Source: Bacteroidota bacterium
GTDB lineage: Bacteria; Bacteroidota; Rhodothermia; Rhodothermales; Bin80
Length of the DNA stretch: 64,000 nt
Reading direction: 5' to 3'
Assembly (NCBI GenBank): GCA_026709335.1
Contig: JAPOTE010000087.1
Location: 1 to 64,000 of the forward strand
Positions within the stretch are counted from its first letter, which is position 1, and each line of letters starts with the position of its first letter. Below, in pieces: positions 28,754-38,710 of this stretch. Made by a program: the position numbers and the translations under genes. Under the pieces are notes generated by a model. It was not told where the DNA came from. It did no database searches and saw only the letters and a list, made by a program, of their open reading frames with translations.

Positions 28754-30432
28754 ACGTACAGGCATGGACTTTTGTATTGGTCGGGTTATCCTTTGCTCTG
28801 TATATCGGAGTTGCAATCTGGTCCCGTGCAGGATCTACCAAAGAATTTTATGTTGCCGGTGGTCGAGTTCATCCGGTATTGAACGGAATGGCAACCGCGG
28901 CAGATTGGATGAGCGCCGCATCGTTTATTTCCATGGCAGGGTTGATAGCCTTTATGGGGCGCGATGGCAGCGTATATCTTCTGGGCTGGACGGGTGGCTA
29001 CGTGCTCCTTGCACTGCTTTTGGCTCCATATTTGCGCAAGTTTGGAAAATTTACAGTTCCTGATTTTGTTGGGGACAGATACTATTCTCAGACTGCTCGA
29101 TTCGTCGCAGTACTCTGTGCGATTTTTGTTTCGTTCACGTATGTAGCAGGGCAGATGCGAGGTGTAGGGATTGTGTTCTCCCGATTCTTGGAAATTGACA
29201 TTGTACCGGGAGTTCTAATTGGAATGGGGATTGTGTTTTTCTATGCAGTACTCGGGGGGATGCGCGGGATCACCTATACACAGGTTGCCCAGTACTGTGT
29301 GTTGATCTTTGCATATCTGGTTCCGGCGATTTTCATTTCGCTACTAATGACAGGTAATGTGATACCGCAGATTGGGTTTGGAAGCACGCTGGTGGACGGC
29401 TCGGGTACCTATCTTCTGGATAAACTTGATGGTTTGAGTACCGACCTTGGCTTCGCGGCATACACGGATGGGCAAAGGGGTGTTATGGATGTCTTCGCTA
29501 TTACTGCAGCTCTGATGGTGGGCACTGCCGGGCTGCCACATGTGATCGTCCGGTTTTATACCGTACCCCGCATGCGGGATGCTCGTACGAGCGCAGGATG
29601 GGCACTCGTATTTATTGCACTACTGTATACAAGTGCACCCGCGGTTGCGGCATTTGCCAGAACCAACCTCCTGACCACGATTGTGGATCGCCCGTATTCT
29701 GAAGTTCCCGGATGGTTTAAGAATTGGGAGCAGACCGGATTGATTGAATTTCATGACAAAAACGGGGATGGAGTAATTCAGTATGTCGGGCCGGCATCGG
29801 ATCTGGAAAACGAGTTAACCATTGATCGAGATATTATGGTTCTCGCAAATCCGGAAATTGCCAACCTTCCCGGTTGGGTGATTGGATTGGTTGCAGCTGG
29901 CGGACTTGCAGCTGCACTCTCTACTGCCGCCGGACTTCTGTTGGTCATCTCTACCGCCGTTGCCCGGGATCTCTTGAAAAAAGGATTTATGCCGGAAATT
30001 TCAGAAAAGCGAGAGCTGTTGACTGCAAGGATCACGGCAGGAGTTGCCGTTGTAATTGCGGGTTATTTCGGCATAGACCCGCCGGGGTTTGTTGCACAGG
30101 TGGTTGCATTTGCGTTCGGGTTGGCTGCGGCATCCTTCTTTCCTGCGATTATTCTGGGCATCTTTACGAAGTGGATGAACAGGGATGGGGCAGTCAGCGG
30201 AATGATCACTGGCATTGTCTTTACTGCATGCTACATTATCTTTTTCAAGTTTGTACGTCCTGATCTTAACAGTTCAGAGTATTGGCTATTTGGCATTTCT
30301 CCCGAGGGAATTGGTGCTATAGGCATGATACTCAACTTTATTGTGGCGATCACAGTTTCCAGGTTCACCCCTCCTCCCCCGGCTTCCATACGTGCTCTAG
30401 TTGACAGAATTCGGGTCCCGGGCGAGGGTTAG
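28750..30432 (+). CDS. VC_2705-type sodium:solute symporter (SSS), large subunit
   Basis: A 560-residue transporter with about 13 helices. The SSS signature is clear: STKEFYVAGGRVHPVLNGMATAADWMSAASF, then GGYVLLALLLAPYLRKFGKFTVPDF. The partner DUF4212 subunit and the extra loop around residues 325-375 (ending in DIMVLANPEIANLPGWVIGL) are typical of the VC_2705 subfamily, which is related to acetate/organic-acid permeases such as ActP. Likely substrates are acetate, propionate or lactate, by inference. It is coupled to the DUF4212 gene. Confidence 0.92.
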   Translation: MNVQAWTFVLVGLSFALYIGVAIWSRAGSTKEFYVAGGRVHPVLNGMATAADWMSAASFISMAGLIAFMGRDGSVYLLGWTGGYVLLALLLAPYLRKFGKFTVPDFVGDRYYSQTARFVAVLCAIFVSFTYVAGQMRGVGIVFSRFLEIDIVPGVLIGMGIVFFYAVLGGMRGITYTQVAQYCVLIFAYLVPAIFISLLMTGNVIPQIGFGSTLVDGSGTYLLDKLDGLSTDLGFAAYTDGQRGVMDVFAITAALMVGTAGLPHVIVRFYTVPRMRDARTSAGWALVFIALLYTSAPAVAAFARTNLLTTIVDRPYSEVPGWFKNWEQTGLIEFHDKNGDGVIQYVGPASDLENELTIDRDIMVLANPEIANLPGWVIGLVAAGGLAAALSTAAGLLLVISTAVARDLLKKGFMPEISEKRELLTARITAGVAVVIAGYFGIDPPGFVAQVVAFAFGLAAASFFPAIILGIFTKWMNRDGAVSGMITGIVFTACYIIFFKFVRPDLNSSEYWLFGISPEGIGAIGMILNFIVAITVSRFTPPPPASIRALVDRIRVPGEG

Positions 30433-30653
30433 GATTTGTAATTCAATTCTGTAAATCTTAGATTAAAGGGCGATCAATCAATCTGATCCTTGGATTCCCA
30501 ATATCCATGAGTCCTCTTTCTCTCCTTTGCACTGTATGTATTGAAGTCAACGCACGTTGGCATCACAAGGGTGACAGGGCATATACTCGTTTTAGTGTAA
30601 TTTCTGCGAATTCAATATTTTTAGGTCATTAACATAATTTACGCCCTTGACCC

Positions 30654-32255
30654 ATGCAGCTTGCAGTGATTGACTATGTAGTGTTTGGTGCGTATTGCCT
30701 CCTTATTGTGTCGTTGGGGCTATGGGTTTCCAGGGAAAAGAAAGGGAAGGTTCGAGATGCAGAAGATTATTTTCTGGCCAGCAAATCTCTTCCATGGTGG
30801 GCGATTGGTGCTTCACTGATTGCGTCTAACATCTCCGCGGAGCAATTTATCGGAATGTCAGGCTCCGGGTTTCGCCTGGGTTTAGCGATTGCGACGTATG
30901 AATGGATGGCTGCAATTACGTTGCTTTTGGTTGCATGGTTGTTCATTCCTATCTACCTGAAGAAGGGCATCTACACGATGCCACAATTTCTTGAGACACG
31001 CTACGATGGTCGTGTACGGACTCTTCTGGCCGTCTTTTGGCTGTTGGTGTATGTGTTTGTGAACCTCACATCTGTGGTCTATCTTGGCGCCCTTGCCCTG
31101 AAAGGAATCATGGGCATTGCACTTTGGCAAGGCGTCTTGGCTCTCGCGATTTTTGCTACTGTCTACAGTGTTTACGGGGGACTTAAGGCAGTTGCCTGGA
31201 CCGATGTGGTTCAGGTATGTTTTCTGATTGGAGGAGGGTTATTGACAACGGTTCTTGCACTGAACGCATATAGTGGTGGGGAAGGTGTTCTGGCTGGTTT
31301 TTCCAAGTTGCTTAGCGAAGTCCCCGACCGTTTCAATATGATTCTTCAGCAGGGTGAACTGCTGTATACGGATGATGATGGGATTCAGCAGGATGCATGG
31401 GAACTGCTTCCGGGAATCGGAGTCCTCGTTGGAGGGATGTGGGTTGCAAATTTGTTTTACTGGGGGTGCAACCAATACATTATTCAACGAACCTTGGCCG
31501 CACCCTCGCTTCGGGAGGCCCAACGCGGGGTTGCATTTGCAGGGTTTCTAAAGCTGCTTTTGCCGCTCATTGTCGTCATTCCTGGAATCGTTGCATATGC
31601 ACTCGCGGCTCCAATCGGGGCCGCAGATGAAGCCTATCCATGGCTATTGAATGAGTATGTAGGGCCGGGATTGAAGGGACTCACATTTGCTGCACTGATT
31701 GCAGCGATCGTATCATCTTTGGCTTCCATGATGAATAGCACCAGTACGATCTTTACCATGGATCTGTACCGTAACTATATCCGGCCAAACGCAAGCCAGC
31801 GGGACTTGGTACGAACAGGAAGATTGGTTGCGCTCGTTAGTATGACTATTGCCGTGATTTTGGCACCGCAATTAGCCTCGCTGGATCAGGTATTTCAGTA
31901 CATCCAGGAATATACAGGCTTCGTAAGTCCAGGTGTTCTTGCAATTTTTGTTCTCGGGCTGTTCTGGAAAAAAGCAACCTCGAATGCAGCTTTGATCTCT
32001 GCGGTGCTCAGCATTCCCCTGTCGGTCCTGATAAAATGGGCCCTGCCTAGTATGCCATTCATAAACCGGATGGGATGGGTTTTCGTAATCTCCGCAGCTC
32101 TAATTGTGGTAGTTTCTCTGGTTGAGGGGAAAGGGAAAGACAGCCCCAAAGCTATCGCACTCAGCCGCAGCATTATCCAGACGGATCCATTGTTTGCGAT
32201 CTTGTCCTTCGCAATTCTGGCGATCACTGCGAGCTTATATGTGATTTTCTGGTAG
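30654..32255 (+). CDS. Sodium:solute symporter of the SGLT type
   Basis: A 533-residue SSS transporter with about 14 helices. DAEDYFLASKSLPWWAIGASLIASNISAEQFIGMSGSGF is close to the vSGLT/SGLT core, and YTMPQFLETRYD and MNSTSTIFTMDLYR are further SSS landmarks. The pattern around SNISAEQFIGMSGS favours a sugar or polyol substrate over organic acids. It is separated from the preceding symporter by about 220 bases and probably has its own promoter. It converges on pckA. Confidence 0.88.
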   Translation: MQLAVIDYVVFGAYCLLIVSLGLWVSREKKGKVRDAEDYFLASKSLPWWAIGASLIASNISAEQFIGMSGSGFRLGLAIATYEWMAAITLLLVAWLFIPIYLKKGIYTMPQFLETRYDGRVRTLLAVFWLLVYVFVNLTSVVYLGALALKGIMGIALWQGVLALAIFATVYSVYGGLKAVAWTDVVQVCFLIGGGLLTTVLALNAYSGGEGVLAGFSKLLSEVPDRFNMILQQGELLYTDDDGIQQDAWELLPGIGVLVGGMWVANLFYWGCNQYIIQRTLAAPSLREAQRGVAFAGFLKLLLPLIVVIPGIVAYALAAPIGAADEAYPWLLNEYVGPGLKGLTFAALIAAIVSSLASMMNSTSTIFTMDLYRNYIRPNASQRDLVRTGRLVALVSMTIAVILAPQLASLDQVFQYIQEYTGFVSPGVLAIFVLGLFWKKATSNAALISAVLSIPLSVLIKWALPSMPFINRMGWVFVISAALIVVVSLVEGKGKDSPKAIALSRSIIQTDPLFAILSFAILAITASLYVIFW

Positions 32256-32429
32256 ATCTGGTTTTGCAGGAATTGCAATTAGTCTGAATATCATCACACT
32301 TTAAGCGTGGGAAGCCAGGCTAACCAGTGGTTCTTGAGATCGGGTGAAGGAGATACACAGATCAGAAATACATTCCTGATCGTTTTATTGTTAAAAATTA
32401 GGTTTGTCCGTCAAGTTACATCGCCACTC

Positions 32430-33998
32430 CTACCCACGAGGTCCGGCAGATTGAACTTCCGGAGAGCATTTACTGGCATATTGAGCAAAATTGTCCATGA
32501 AGAGAATGGAAAGGCGTGAAGCAGTTTCCTGATAAGCGTTTGGATCAGACCATAACTTTTCCGGAAACAAAAGATGGTCGGGGAGTCCAGGGCATTTGGT
32601 TGGAATGGTCAAGCCGAATACAGGTTCACGCACCGTAGGGACATCAAGTAATGCTCCACTATGGATTGAATCAATAATTGCCCGCGTGTAGCGGAGCTTA
32701 ATTCGCTTACCGGTATCACCGACAATTCCAGTGTTAATTAGCCAGGTGTTGGTCTGATGCCTTTTGATATTAGAGGCCAGTAACTCAGAATACTTGGCGG
32801 GATGCCACACCAGAAATGCCGCGCCAAAACATGCAGAAAAAGTTGCAACAGGCTCATGTACGCCGACCTCGGTTCCAGCCACTTTTGCAGTGTAGCCGCT
32901 GATGAAATGATACATGGCTTGCTCTGGCGTCAGACGTGCGATCGGTGGAAGAACTCCAAATGCATCAAACGTGAGAAAAATAATATTTGACGGATGCCCT
33001 CCCACACATGGGATCTGGGCATTCTGCATGTATTCAATTGGAAAGCAAGCACGAGTATTCTCTGTCAGACTCGTATTTGTGTAATCCACCGTGTGTGTAA
33101 TCGGGTCAAAAATAACATTTTCAAGGACGGTACCAAAACGGATTGCCCGGAGAATTTCCGGCTCCTGTTCCGCCGATAGGTTAATTACTTTAGCATAACA
33201 GCCGCCCTCGATGTTAAAAACTCCGTCTTCCGCCCAGCAGTGTTCATCATCTCCAATCAGCGCCCGTGCAGGGTCTGCAGACAGCGTTGTTTTTCCAGTT
33301 CCCGAAAGTCCGAAGAAAAGGGAGATATCTCCATTCTCTCCCTGATTTGCGGAGCAATGCATGGAGAGTACACCTTGGCGGGGCATGAGATAGTGCATGA
33401 TGGTGAAAATGCCCTTTTTCATTTCTCCCGCATACTCAGTGCCGAGAATAACCATCTCCGCGTTTTCAAAGGATAAGTCGATACTCGTCTTGGATGACAT
33501 ATACGTCGTATGGCGGTTGGCAGGAAACATCCCCGCGTTGTAGACCACAAAATCTGGCTCTCCAAAAGCTTCAAGCTCCTCGTCACTGAGTCGAATCAGC
33601 ATATTCCTCATGAAGAGTGCATGATAAGCACGTTCACAAATGATACGAACCTTGATGCGGTAGCGGGGATTCCAGCCTGCATAGCCGTCCACAACATAGA
33701 GTCGCTCACGTGTATTGAGATAATCGCGTGCACGCTCGCGGTTGATTTCAAATGTGTGCTGATCTATTGGCAGATTCACAGCTCCCCACCAGACATCACT
33801 GGCACTGGGAGACATTTTGACAATTCGCTTGTCTCGGGGGCTTCGTCCAGTTTTTTCGCCGCTTGTAATAGCTAGAGCACCACTGTTGGTAATGGCCGCT
33901 GTTGGTTCATTGCGCAGGGCATCTTCATAGAGTACGGCAGGTACCACATTCCGCCGGATATCTCTGACTTCGATGCCGAAGGAGGTCAGATCTAACAT
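32430..33998 (-). CDS. pckA: Phosphoenolpyruvate carboxykinase (ATP)
   Basis: PckA converts oxaloacetate and ATP to PEP, CO2 and ADP, the entry to gluconeogenesis. The 522 residues include the ITSGEKTGRSPRDKRIV segment, AGEMKKGIFTIMHYLMPRQGVLSMHCSAN, the kinase-1a loop GLSGTGKTTLSADPARALIGDDEH, the FNIEGGCYAK motif with catalytic and metal-binding residues, and the RYTRAIIDSI adenine-binding region. Length and motifs match the ATP-dependent enzyme, not the GTP form. Neighbouring symporters and the acyl-CoA ligase fit growth on small organic acids or lipids. Confidence 0.97.
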   Translation of the reverse strand: MLDLTSFGIEVRDIRRNVVPAVLYEDALRNEPTAAITNSGALAITSGEKTGRSPRDKRIVKMSPSASDVWWGAVNLPIDQHTFEINRERARDYLNTRERLYVVDGYAGWNPRYRIKVRIICERAYHALFMRNMLIRLSDEELEAFGEPDFVVYNAGMFPANRHTTYMSSKTSIDLSFENAEMVILGTEYAGEMKKGIFTIMHYLMPRQGVLSMHCSANQGENGDISLFFGLSGTGKTTLSADPARALIGDDEHCWAEDGVFNIEGGCYAKVINLSAEQEPEILRAIRFGTVLENVIFDPITHTVDYTNTSLTENTRACFPIEYMQNAQIPCVGGHPSNIIFLTFDAFGVLPPIARLTPEQAMYHFISGYTAKVAGTEVGVHEPVATFSACFGAAFLVWHPAKYSELLASNIKRHQTNTWLINTGIVGDTGKRIKLRYTRAIIDSIHSGALLDVPTVREPVFGLTIPTKCPGLPDHLLFPEKLWSDPNAYQETASRLSILFMDNFAQYASKCSPEVQSAGPRG

Positions 33999-34082
33999 AC
34001 GATGATTAGAGAAATATCAAGGTCGGAGATACGAAGGATCCTGATTTCCGTTGCATGGATCAGGGGTGTATCCATAGAATGA

Positions 34083-35831
34083 TCACGAATACAACTGGTC
34101 AATCTCCTTTTCGTATTTCGCAAATACATTCTTGCGCCGGACTTTCAAAGTAGGTGTGAGCTCACCTCCATCAATCGTGAATGGATCAAGAGTCAAATGG
34201 AATTTTTTGACCTGTTCCCAGGCGGGAAGATTCTGATTCACTTTGTCTATTACGAGCTGAACTTCATTGGCCAAAACCTTTTCATCCGCTTTCTCCCCGA
34301 ACGCTTTTTCTGCGTAGAGTGCATCCACAACGATGAGAGCTGCACAGAATTTGAGTCCGGGACCAATAATCACTGCATGTTCAATGAGAGCATGCGAGGC
34401 AAGTGCGGTTTCAATTGGTGCAGGCGCAATATATTTTCCGGTGGACAGTTTGAAGAGCTGTTTTTTTCGATCAGTGATGTACAAGTGCCCATCTTCATCC
34501 AATTTTCCGATATCACCGGTATGCAGCCATCCGTCATCGGTAATGGTTTCTGCAGTTTCTTCGGGCATATTATAATATCCACGCATGACATGCGGTCCCC
34601 GAGTCAGAATTTCGCCATCTTCAGCAATCTTGACCTCCACATCACGGATTGGAGTTCCAACGGAACGAGAGCGAAGCTTATTGCCCTCGTAGAGGGAAAT
34701 TACCGGTGAGGTTTCCGTCAGGCCATAGCCTTGGCCGCAGTAAATCCCCAGACCATTGATGAAGGCCTGTACTTGCGGAGACAGGGCGGCGCCTCCACTG
34801 GTAAGTGCCTTAAGCTTCCCGCCAAACAGCATATCCCGTACCGAACTATACACGATTTTATCGGCGATTTTATCCATAATGGATGGTTTGGGATTTTCCA
34901 GGTCAAATTGCTCTGCCCGACGAAAAGCCCATCGTCCAATCATCCCTGCAAGTCCTTTTTTGGCTATAGCCTTGGTGATGATACCGGCATGAACCTTTTC
35001 AAGCAGCCGAGGCACGGTAGTCATGTGCTCCGGACGCACATGCTGGAGGTCATCCATGAGCTCTTCGGTTGTTTCAATGAAATAGATTGGGCAGCCTGTA
35101 GAGAGATAGAAGAGGGACGCAACGCGCTCCAGTGAGTGAGATAAGGGAAGAAAAGACAACACGCGTGCAGGAACCTCGAAAGGGAGTCGTTCTTCCAATG
35201 AGAGAGCGTTCGTAGTTAGATTGCCATGTGTGAGCATGACTCCTTTTGGTTGCCCCGTAGTACCGGAGGTATAACATAGAGTGGCGAGATCCTCACTGGT
35301 TACGGATGCTTTCGTCTGGTTGATCAGGTCTGGTTCACCGGAAAGCTGTTCCTTTCCACGTTCAATCAACTCTTCCAGAGTGAGCATCTCGGGAGAAAAT
35401 TTCCCAACAATGCCCATCGTCCACTTTATGCTTGGGCTTGATGCCAGATCTTCAGGGCAATTATGATGTAAATTCTCGGATGATACCACATATCCGCACA
35501 CAGCTGCATCTCGAACGATATGCATAATTTGGTCGGCAGGCTGCGTAGTATAGATGGGAACACTCACAGCCCCCAGAGCGAGTAGCGCCTGATCAACAAT
35601 GAGCCATTCTGTAGAGTTTTCCGAATGGAGAGCCACCCGATCTCCTTTGCGTACACCAAGGCTGTAAAAACCTGCTGCACACGCATTCAAATGTGCCCGA
35701 AATGTAGACACATCTGTATCAGTCCATGTTCCTTGTCGTTTGGTGGAAGCAGCAATGCCTGAGTTCCGAGTCAAGCCAGCGTCAACCAAGTCGCAGATAG
35801 TAGAGATTTTAGACATTAATTTAGGAATCAA
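34083..35831 (-). CDS. Long-chain fatty-acid--CoA ligase (AMP-forming, FadD15-like)
   Basis: A 582-residue adenylate-forming enzyme that activates long-chain fatty acids to acyl-CoA. It shows the P-loop LCYTSGTTGQPKGVMLTHGN, the LPLSHSLERVASLFYLSTG segment of the long-chain group, the ATP motif YGLTETSPVIS, WLHTGDIGKLDEDGHLYITDRKKQLFKLSTGKYIAP and a C-terminal lysine region. The RVASLFYL and GKLKALTSGGAALSP features place it with the FadD15-like AMP-binding proteins. It lies 84 bases upstream of pckA's start on the same strand but may be a separate transcript. Confidence 0.92.
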   Translation of the reverse strand: MIPKLMSKISTICDLVDAGLTRNSGIAASTKRQGTWTDTDVSTFRAHLNACAAGFYSLGVRKGDRVALHSENSTEWLIVDQALLALGAVSVPIYTTQPADQIMHIVRDAAVCGYVVSSENLHHNCPEDLASSPSIKWTMGIVGKFSPEMLTLEELIERGKEQLSGEPDLINQTKASVTSEDLATLCYTSGTTGQPKGVMLTHGNLTTNALSLEERLPFEVPARVLSFLPLSHSLERVASLFYLSTGCPIYFIETTEELMDDLQHVRPEHMTTVPRLLEKVHAGIITKAIAKKGLAGMIGRWAFRRAEQFDLENPKPSIMDKIADKIVYSSVRDMLFGGKLKALTSGGAALSPQVQAFINGLGIYCGQGYGLTETSPVISLYEGNKLRSRSVGTPIRDVEVKIAEDGEILTRGPHVMRGYYNMPEETAETITDDGWLHTGDIGKLDEDGHLYITDRKKQLFKLSTGKYIAPAPIETALASHALIEHAVIIGPGLKFCAALIVVDALYAEKAFGEKADEKVLANEVQLVIDKVNQNLPAWEQVKKFHLTLDPFTIDGGELTPTLKVRRKNVFAKYEKEIDQLYS

Positions 35832-35957
35832 TAGATATTCAAGTCGTGTATACCCGGATTTGAGGATATTTCAGTGTGAAAGGGAATGTAGATCGTATAT
35901 TGTACGAAAATCTGAAGACAAAAGAAATAACCCATTTAGTCAGATTCTGATTCATCC

Positions 35958-36446
35958 ATGACTGAATTTACCCATCTAGGAGATAAAGATGGAGTCCATA
36001 TGGTTGATGTCTCATCAAAATCGGTGACCGAGCGCTCCGCGGTAGCCGAAGGAGTCGTACATTTGGGATCTGCAGCATATGTAGCACTCATGGAACAAAG
36101 AATAGCAAAAGGGAACGTACTGACGACTGCGCAACTAGCGGGAATCATGGGGGCTAAAGATACTGCACGGTTGATTCCCATGTGTCACCAGATACCCTTA
36201 AATGCAGTGGACATCGCATTTTCATTTAATGCGCATGCGCATACCATAAAGATTCAGGCCACCGTCACTTCATATGCACGTACAGGAGTGGAAATGGAGG
36301 CGCTCACAGCTGTGTCTGTCGCCGCGTTGTCCATGTATGATATGTGCAAATCTATTTCGAAAGCAATACGTATCACAGATATACGACTCATAACCAAAGA
36401 GGGGGGAAAACACGGCCCGTATTCCGTGAAGGATCTCTCTCAATAA
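35958..36446 (+). CDS. moaC: Cyclic pyranopterin monophosphate synthase MoaC
   Basis: MoaC makes cPMP, the first stable molybdopterin precursor. The 162 residues have HMVDVSSKSVTERSAVAEG, the KGNVLTTAQLAGIMGAKDTARLIPMCHQIPL block with the active-site Lys and His, GVEMEALTAVSVAALSMYDMCKS with the catalytic Asp and Lys, and ITKEGGKHG near the end. These match Lys51, His77, Asp128 and Lys131 of the E. coli enzyme as I recall it. No other molybdopterin gene is in the window. It is followed 15 bases later by floA. Confidence 0.94.
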   Translation: MTEFTHLGDKDGVHMVDVSSKSVTERSAVAEGVVHLGSAAYVALMEQRIAKGNVLTTAQLAGIMGAKDTARLIPMCHQIPLNAVDIAFSFNAHAHTIKIQATVTSYARTGVEMEALTAVSVAALSMYDMCKSISKAIRITDIRLITKEGGKHGPYSVKDLSQ

Positions 36447-36461
36447 CCAATAGGGCAAAAG

Positions 36462-37451
36462 ATGCAGAATTTATTGAATTTGGGCAGCATGTTTATTATC
36501 CTGCTGATTCTTTTTGGTGCCATCCTGTTGTTGTACTTCGTTCCGATACGACTCTGGATCACCGCAATCTTCTCGGGTGTACGCCTTAAACTATTTCGCG
36601 ACTTGGTCGGGATGAGGCTACGCCGGGTACCTCCGGATCGAATTGTTAAGCCGCTTATTACTGCACACAAGGCAGGAATTCCCGCTGAAACGCCCAAACT
36701 GGAGGCACATTTCCTGGCGGGTGGGAACGTCCAGCAGGTCATCAACGCGTTGATTTCAGCAGACAAGGCGGATATTGACTTGCCTTTTGAGCGTGCAACG
36801 GCAATTGATCTTGCCGGGCGCGATGTGTTTGAAGCGGTCCAGGTTTCTGTGAACCCCAAAGTCATTGAAACTCCCCCCATTTCTGCAATTGCCAAAGACG
36901 GGATTCAACTTCGAGCCATCGCTCGTGTGACCGTGCGGGCGAATATTGAACGGCTCGTCGGGGGAGCTGGCGAGGAAACAATCATCGCTCGGGTCGGAGA
37001 AGGCATTGTTTCCACGATTGGATCATCCGATTCACATGCTGCGGTATTGGAAAATCCTGACATTATTTCGAAGACAGTATTAGCCAAAGGATTGGACTCA
37101 GGGACTGCATTTGAAATTCTCTCGATTGATATTGCCGATGTGGATGTTGGCGAGAATATCGGGGCAAAATTACAGACAGATCAGGCGGAAGCAGACTTGC
37201 AGGTTGCGCGTGCCAAAGCTGAGGAGCGCCGTGCAGCGGCAGTCGCACTTGAGCAAGAGATGATCGCTCGTGTTCAGGAGGCGCGTGCCCGTGTTGTGGA
37301 AGCCGAAGCCTTGGTTCCCGAAGCGATTGCCGAAGCTTTTCGCAATGGCCAACTGGGCGTGATGGATTACTATAATCTGCGTAATATTGAGGCAGATACG
37401 GATATGCGCACAGCTATTGGTGGAGAGACCAAGGGCGAATCTGCATCCTAA
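36462..37451 (+). CDS. floA: Flotillin-like protein FloA
   Basis: A 329-residue bacterial flotillin that organises functional membrane microdomains. One N-terminal membrane hairpin or helix ([20 protein letters not shown]) precedes the SPFH-like domain ([20 protein letters not shown] ... [20 protein letters not shown]) and a long Ala/Glu-rich coiled coil ([20 protein letters not shown]). The end [19 protein letters not shown] is diagnostic of FloA. Its stop is 5 bases from the stop of the convergent CorC gene, in the pspA operon. In other bacteria floA often neighbours envelope-stress genes, which fits. Confidence 0.95.
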   Translation: MQNLLNLGSMFIILLILFGAILLLYFVPIRLWITAIFSGVRLKLFRDLVGMRLRRVPPDRIVKPLITAHKAGIPAETPKLEAHFLAGGNVQQVINALISADKADIDLPFERATAIDLAGRDVFEAVQVSVNPKVIETPPISAIAKDGIQLRAIARVTVRANIERLVGGAGEETIIARVGEGIVSTIGSSDSHAAVLENPDIISKTVLAKGLDSGTAFEILSIDIADVDVGENIGAKLQTDQAEADLQVARAKAEERRAAAVALEQEMIARVQEARARVVEAEALVPEAIAEAFRNGQLGVMDYYNLRNIEADTDMRTAIGGETKGESAS

Positions 37452-37456
37452 CCGGA

Positions 37457-38710
37457 TCAGTCGGCAAGCGAGAGCCGGATCAGATCGATCCTGTTTCGCG
37501 AGGCTTTGAGGATTTCAATACGGAATCGTTCGAGAATCAGACGGTCGTTCACCGAAGGGATAGAGCCGCTCTGATCCAGGATGTATCCTGCAATGGTCTC
37601 GAATTCCCCTTCAGGAATGGACAGGTCAAAGCGCTCGTTGATCTCATCAATTTCTGCTTTTCCGCTAAACAGGTATATGCGGGGAGCAATTTCGCTCATG
37701 ACTACATCCTCTGTATCAAATTCATCCTGAATATCTCCGAAGAGTTCTTCCAGAAGATCCTCCCGTGTAATGAGTCCGGCGGTTCCGCCATATTCATCGA
37801 TGACGATGACGATGGATCGGTGGCTGTCTCTGAATTCCCGTAGCAGCTCTTTGGCAGGTTTCGATTCCGGCACAAATCGAGCAGGCCTCATGACATCTTC
37901 CAGTGTGGCCGGGCTTTCGAACAAGTTATATGCGAAGGCAATTCCTACAATGGTATCAATATTTTCTCGGTAAACAGGAATTTTCGAGTAACCGCTTTCG
38001 ATGCAGAGATGACGGAAATCTTCGAGAGAAGTATCTTCGGAGATGGCTACAATCTCGGTTCGAGGAGTCAGGCATTCCCTGGTCCGCTTCGCATGAAGCC
38101 CAAAAACGTTTGTAAGTAACTCTGTTTCCTCAGCGTCCAGATCAAGAGATCCGCGCTCTACATTCTCTTCAATGATCTGCTCAAGTGCACGGCGAGAAAA
38201 GCGGGTAAATTCATCAGGTGTGCTCCCAATCCGTTTCACTAGTAACTGCGATGTCCAACTGACCAAGAGGATCAAAGGGAGTAGCACTACATAGGTTATT
38301 GCAAGAGGAGCTGCAAGTACAAAAACGGCACGGGTTGCGGTCTCTCGCATGAGGGTTTTGGGGAGGATTTCTCCAATCAGGAGAACAATAATCGCGGCGA
38401 TAATCGTCTGAACAATGACTTGAGGGCTTTCGCCGGAAATAAAACGGGATAGAGGTTCGGACAGAGCAATTGCCATGACAGTAGAGAAGATTACCAAGGC
38501 AATATTATTTCCGACCAGAGTGGTTGTCAAAAGTCTGGCCGGCGATGCAAAGAAGAAGGTAACCAAGCGTCCCAGAAGACCAATACGGCGTGCCCGCATT
38601 TCAACACGCAGACGATTTGCGGCAACGAATGCGATTTCTGCGCCAGAAAAAAACGCACTCAGAAGGAGGGTAGTAACTATTACAGTGAGGGCCATGCACG
38701 AAGCAGGCAA
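37457..38710 (-). CDS. CNNM/CorC-family (hemolysin-like) membrane protein with CBS domains
   Basis: A 417-residue protein with an N-terminal CNNM (DUF21) transmembrane domain (LLLSAFFSGAEIAFVAANRLRVEMR is the family opening), a CBS pair (about 205-325, MTPRTEIV-like LTPRTEIVAISEDTSLEDF and IVIVIDEYGGTAGLITREDLLEELFGDI), and a C-terminal CorC_HlyC domain (IPEGEFETIAGYIL). The family is linked to Mg2+/Co2+ export or tolerance and to membrane integrity. It directly abuts the upstream coiled-coil membrane gene and is the last gene of a four-gene operon starting with pspA. Confidence 0.92.
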   Translation of the reverse strand: MPASCMALTVIVTTLLLSAFFSGAEIAFVAANRLRVEMRARRIGLLGRLVTFFFASPARLLTTTLVGNNIALVIFSTVMAIALSEPLSRFISGESPQVIVQTIIAAIIVLLIGEILPKTLMRETATRAVFVLAAPLAITYVVLLPLILLVSWTSQLLVKRIGSTPDEFTRFSRRALEQIIEENVERGSLDLDAEETELLTNVFGLHAKRTRECLTPRTEIVAISEDTSLEDFRHLCIESGYSKIPVYRENIDTIVGIAFAYNLFESPATLEDVMRPARFVPESKPAKELLREFRDSHRSIVIVIDEYGGTAGLITREDLLEELFGDIQDEFDTEDVVMSEIAPRIYLFSGKAEIDEINERFDLSIPEGEFETIAGYILDQSGSIPSVNDRLILERFRIEILKASRNRIDLIRLSLAD

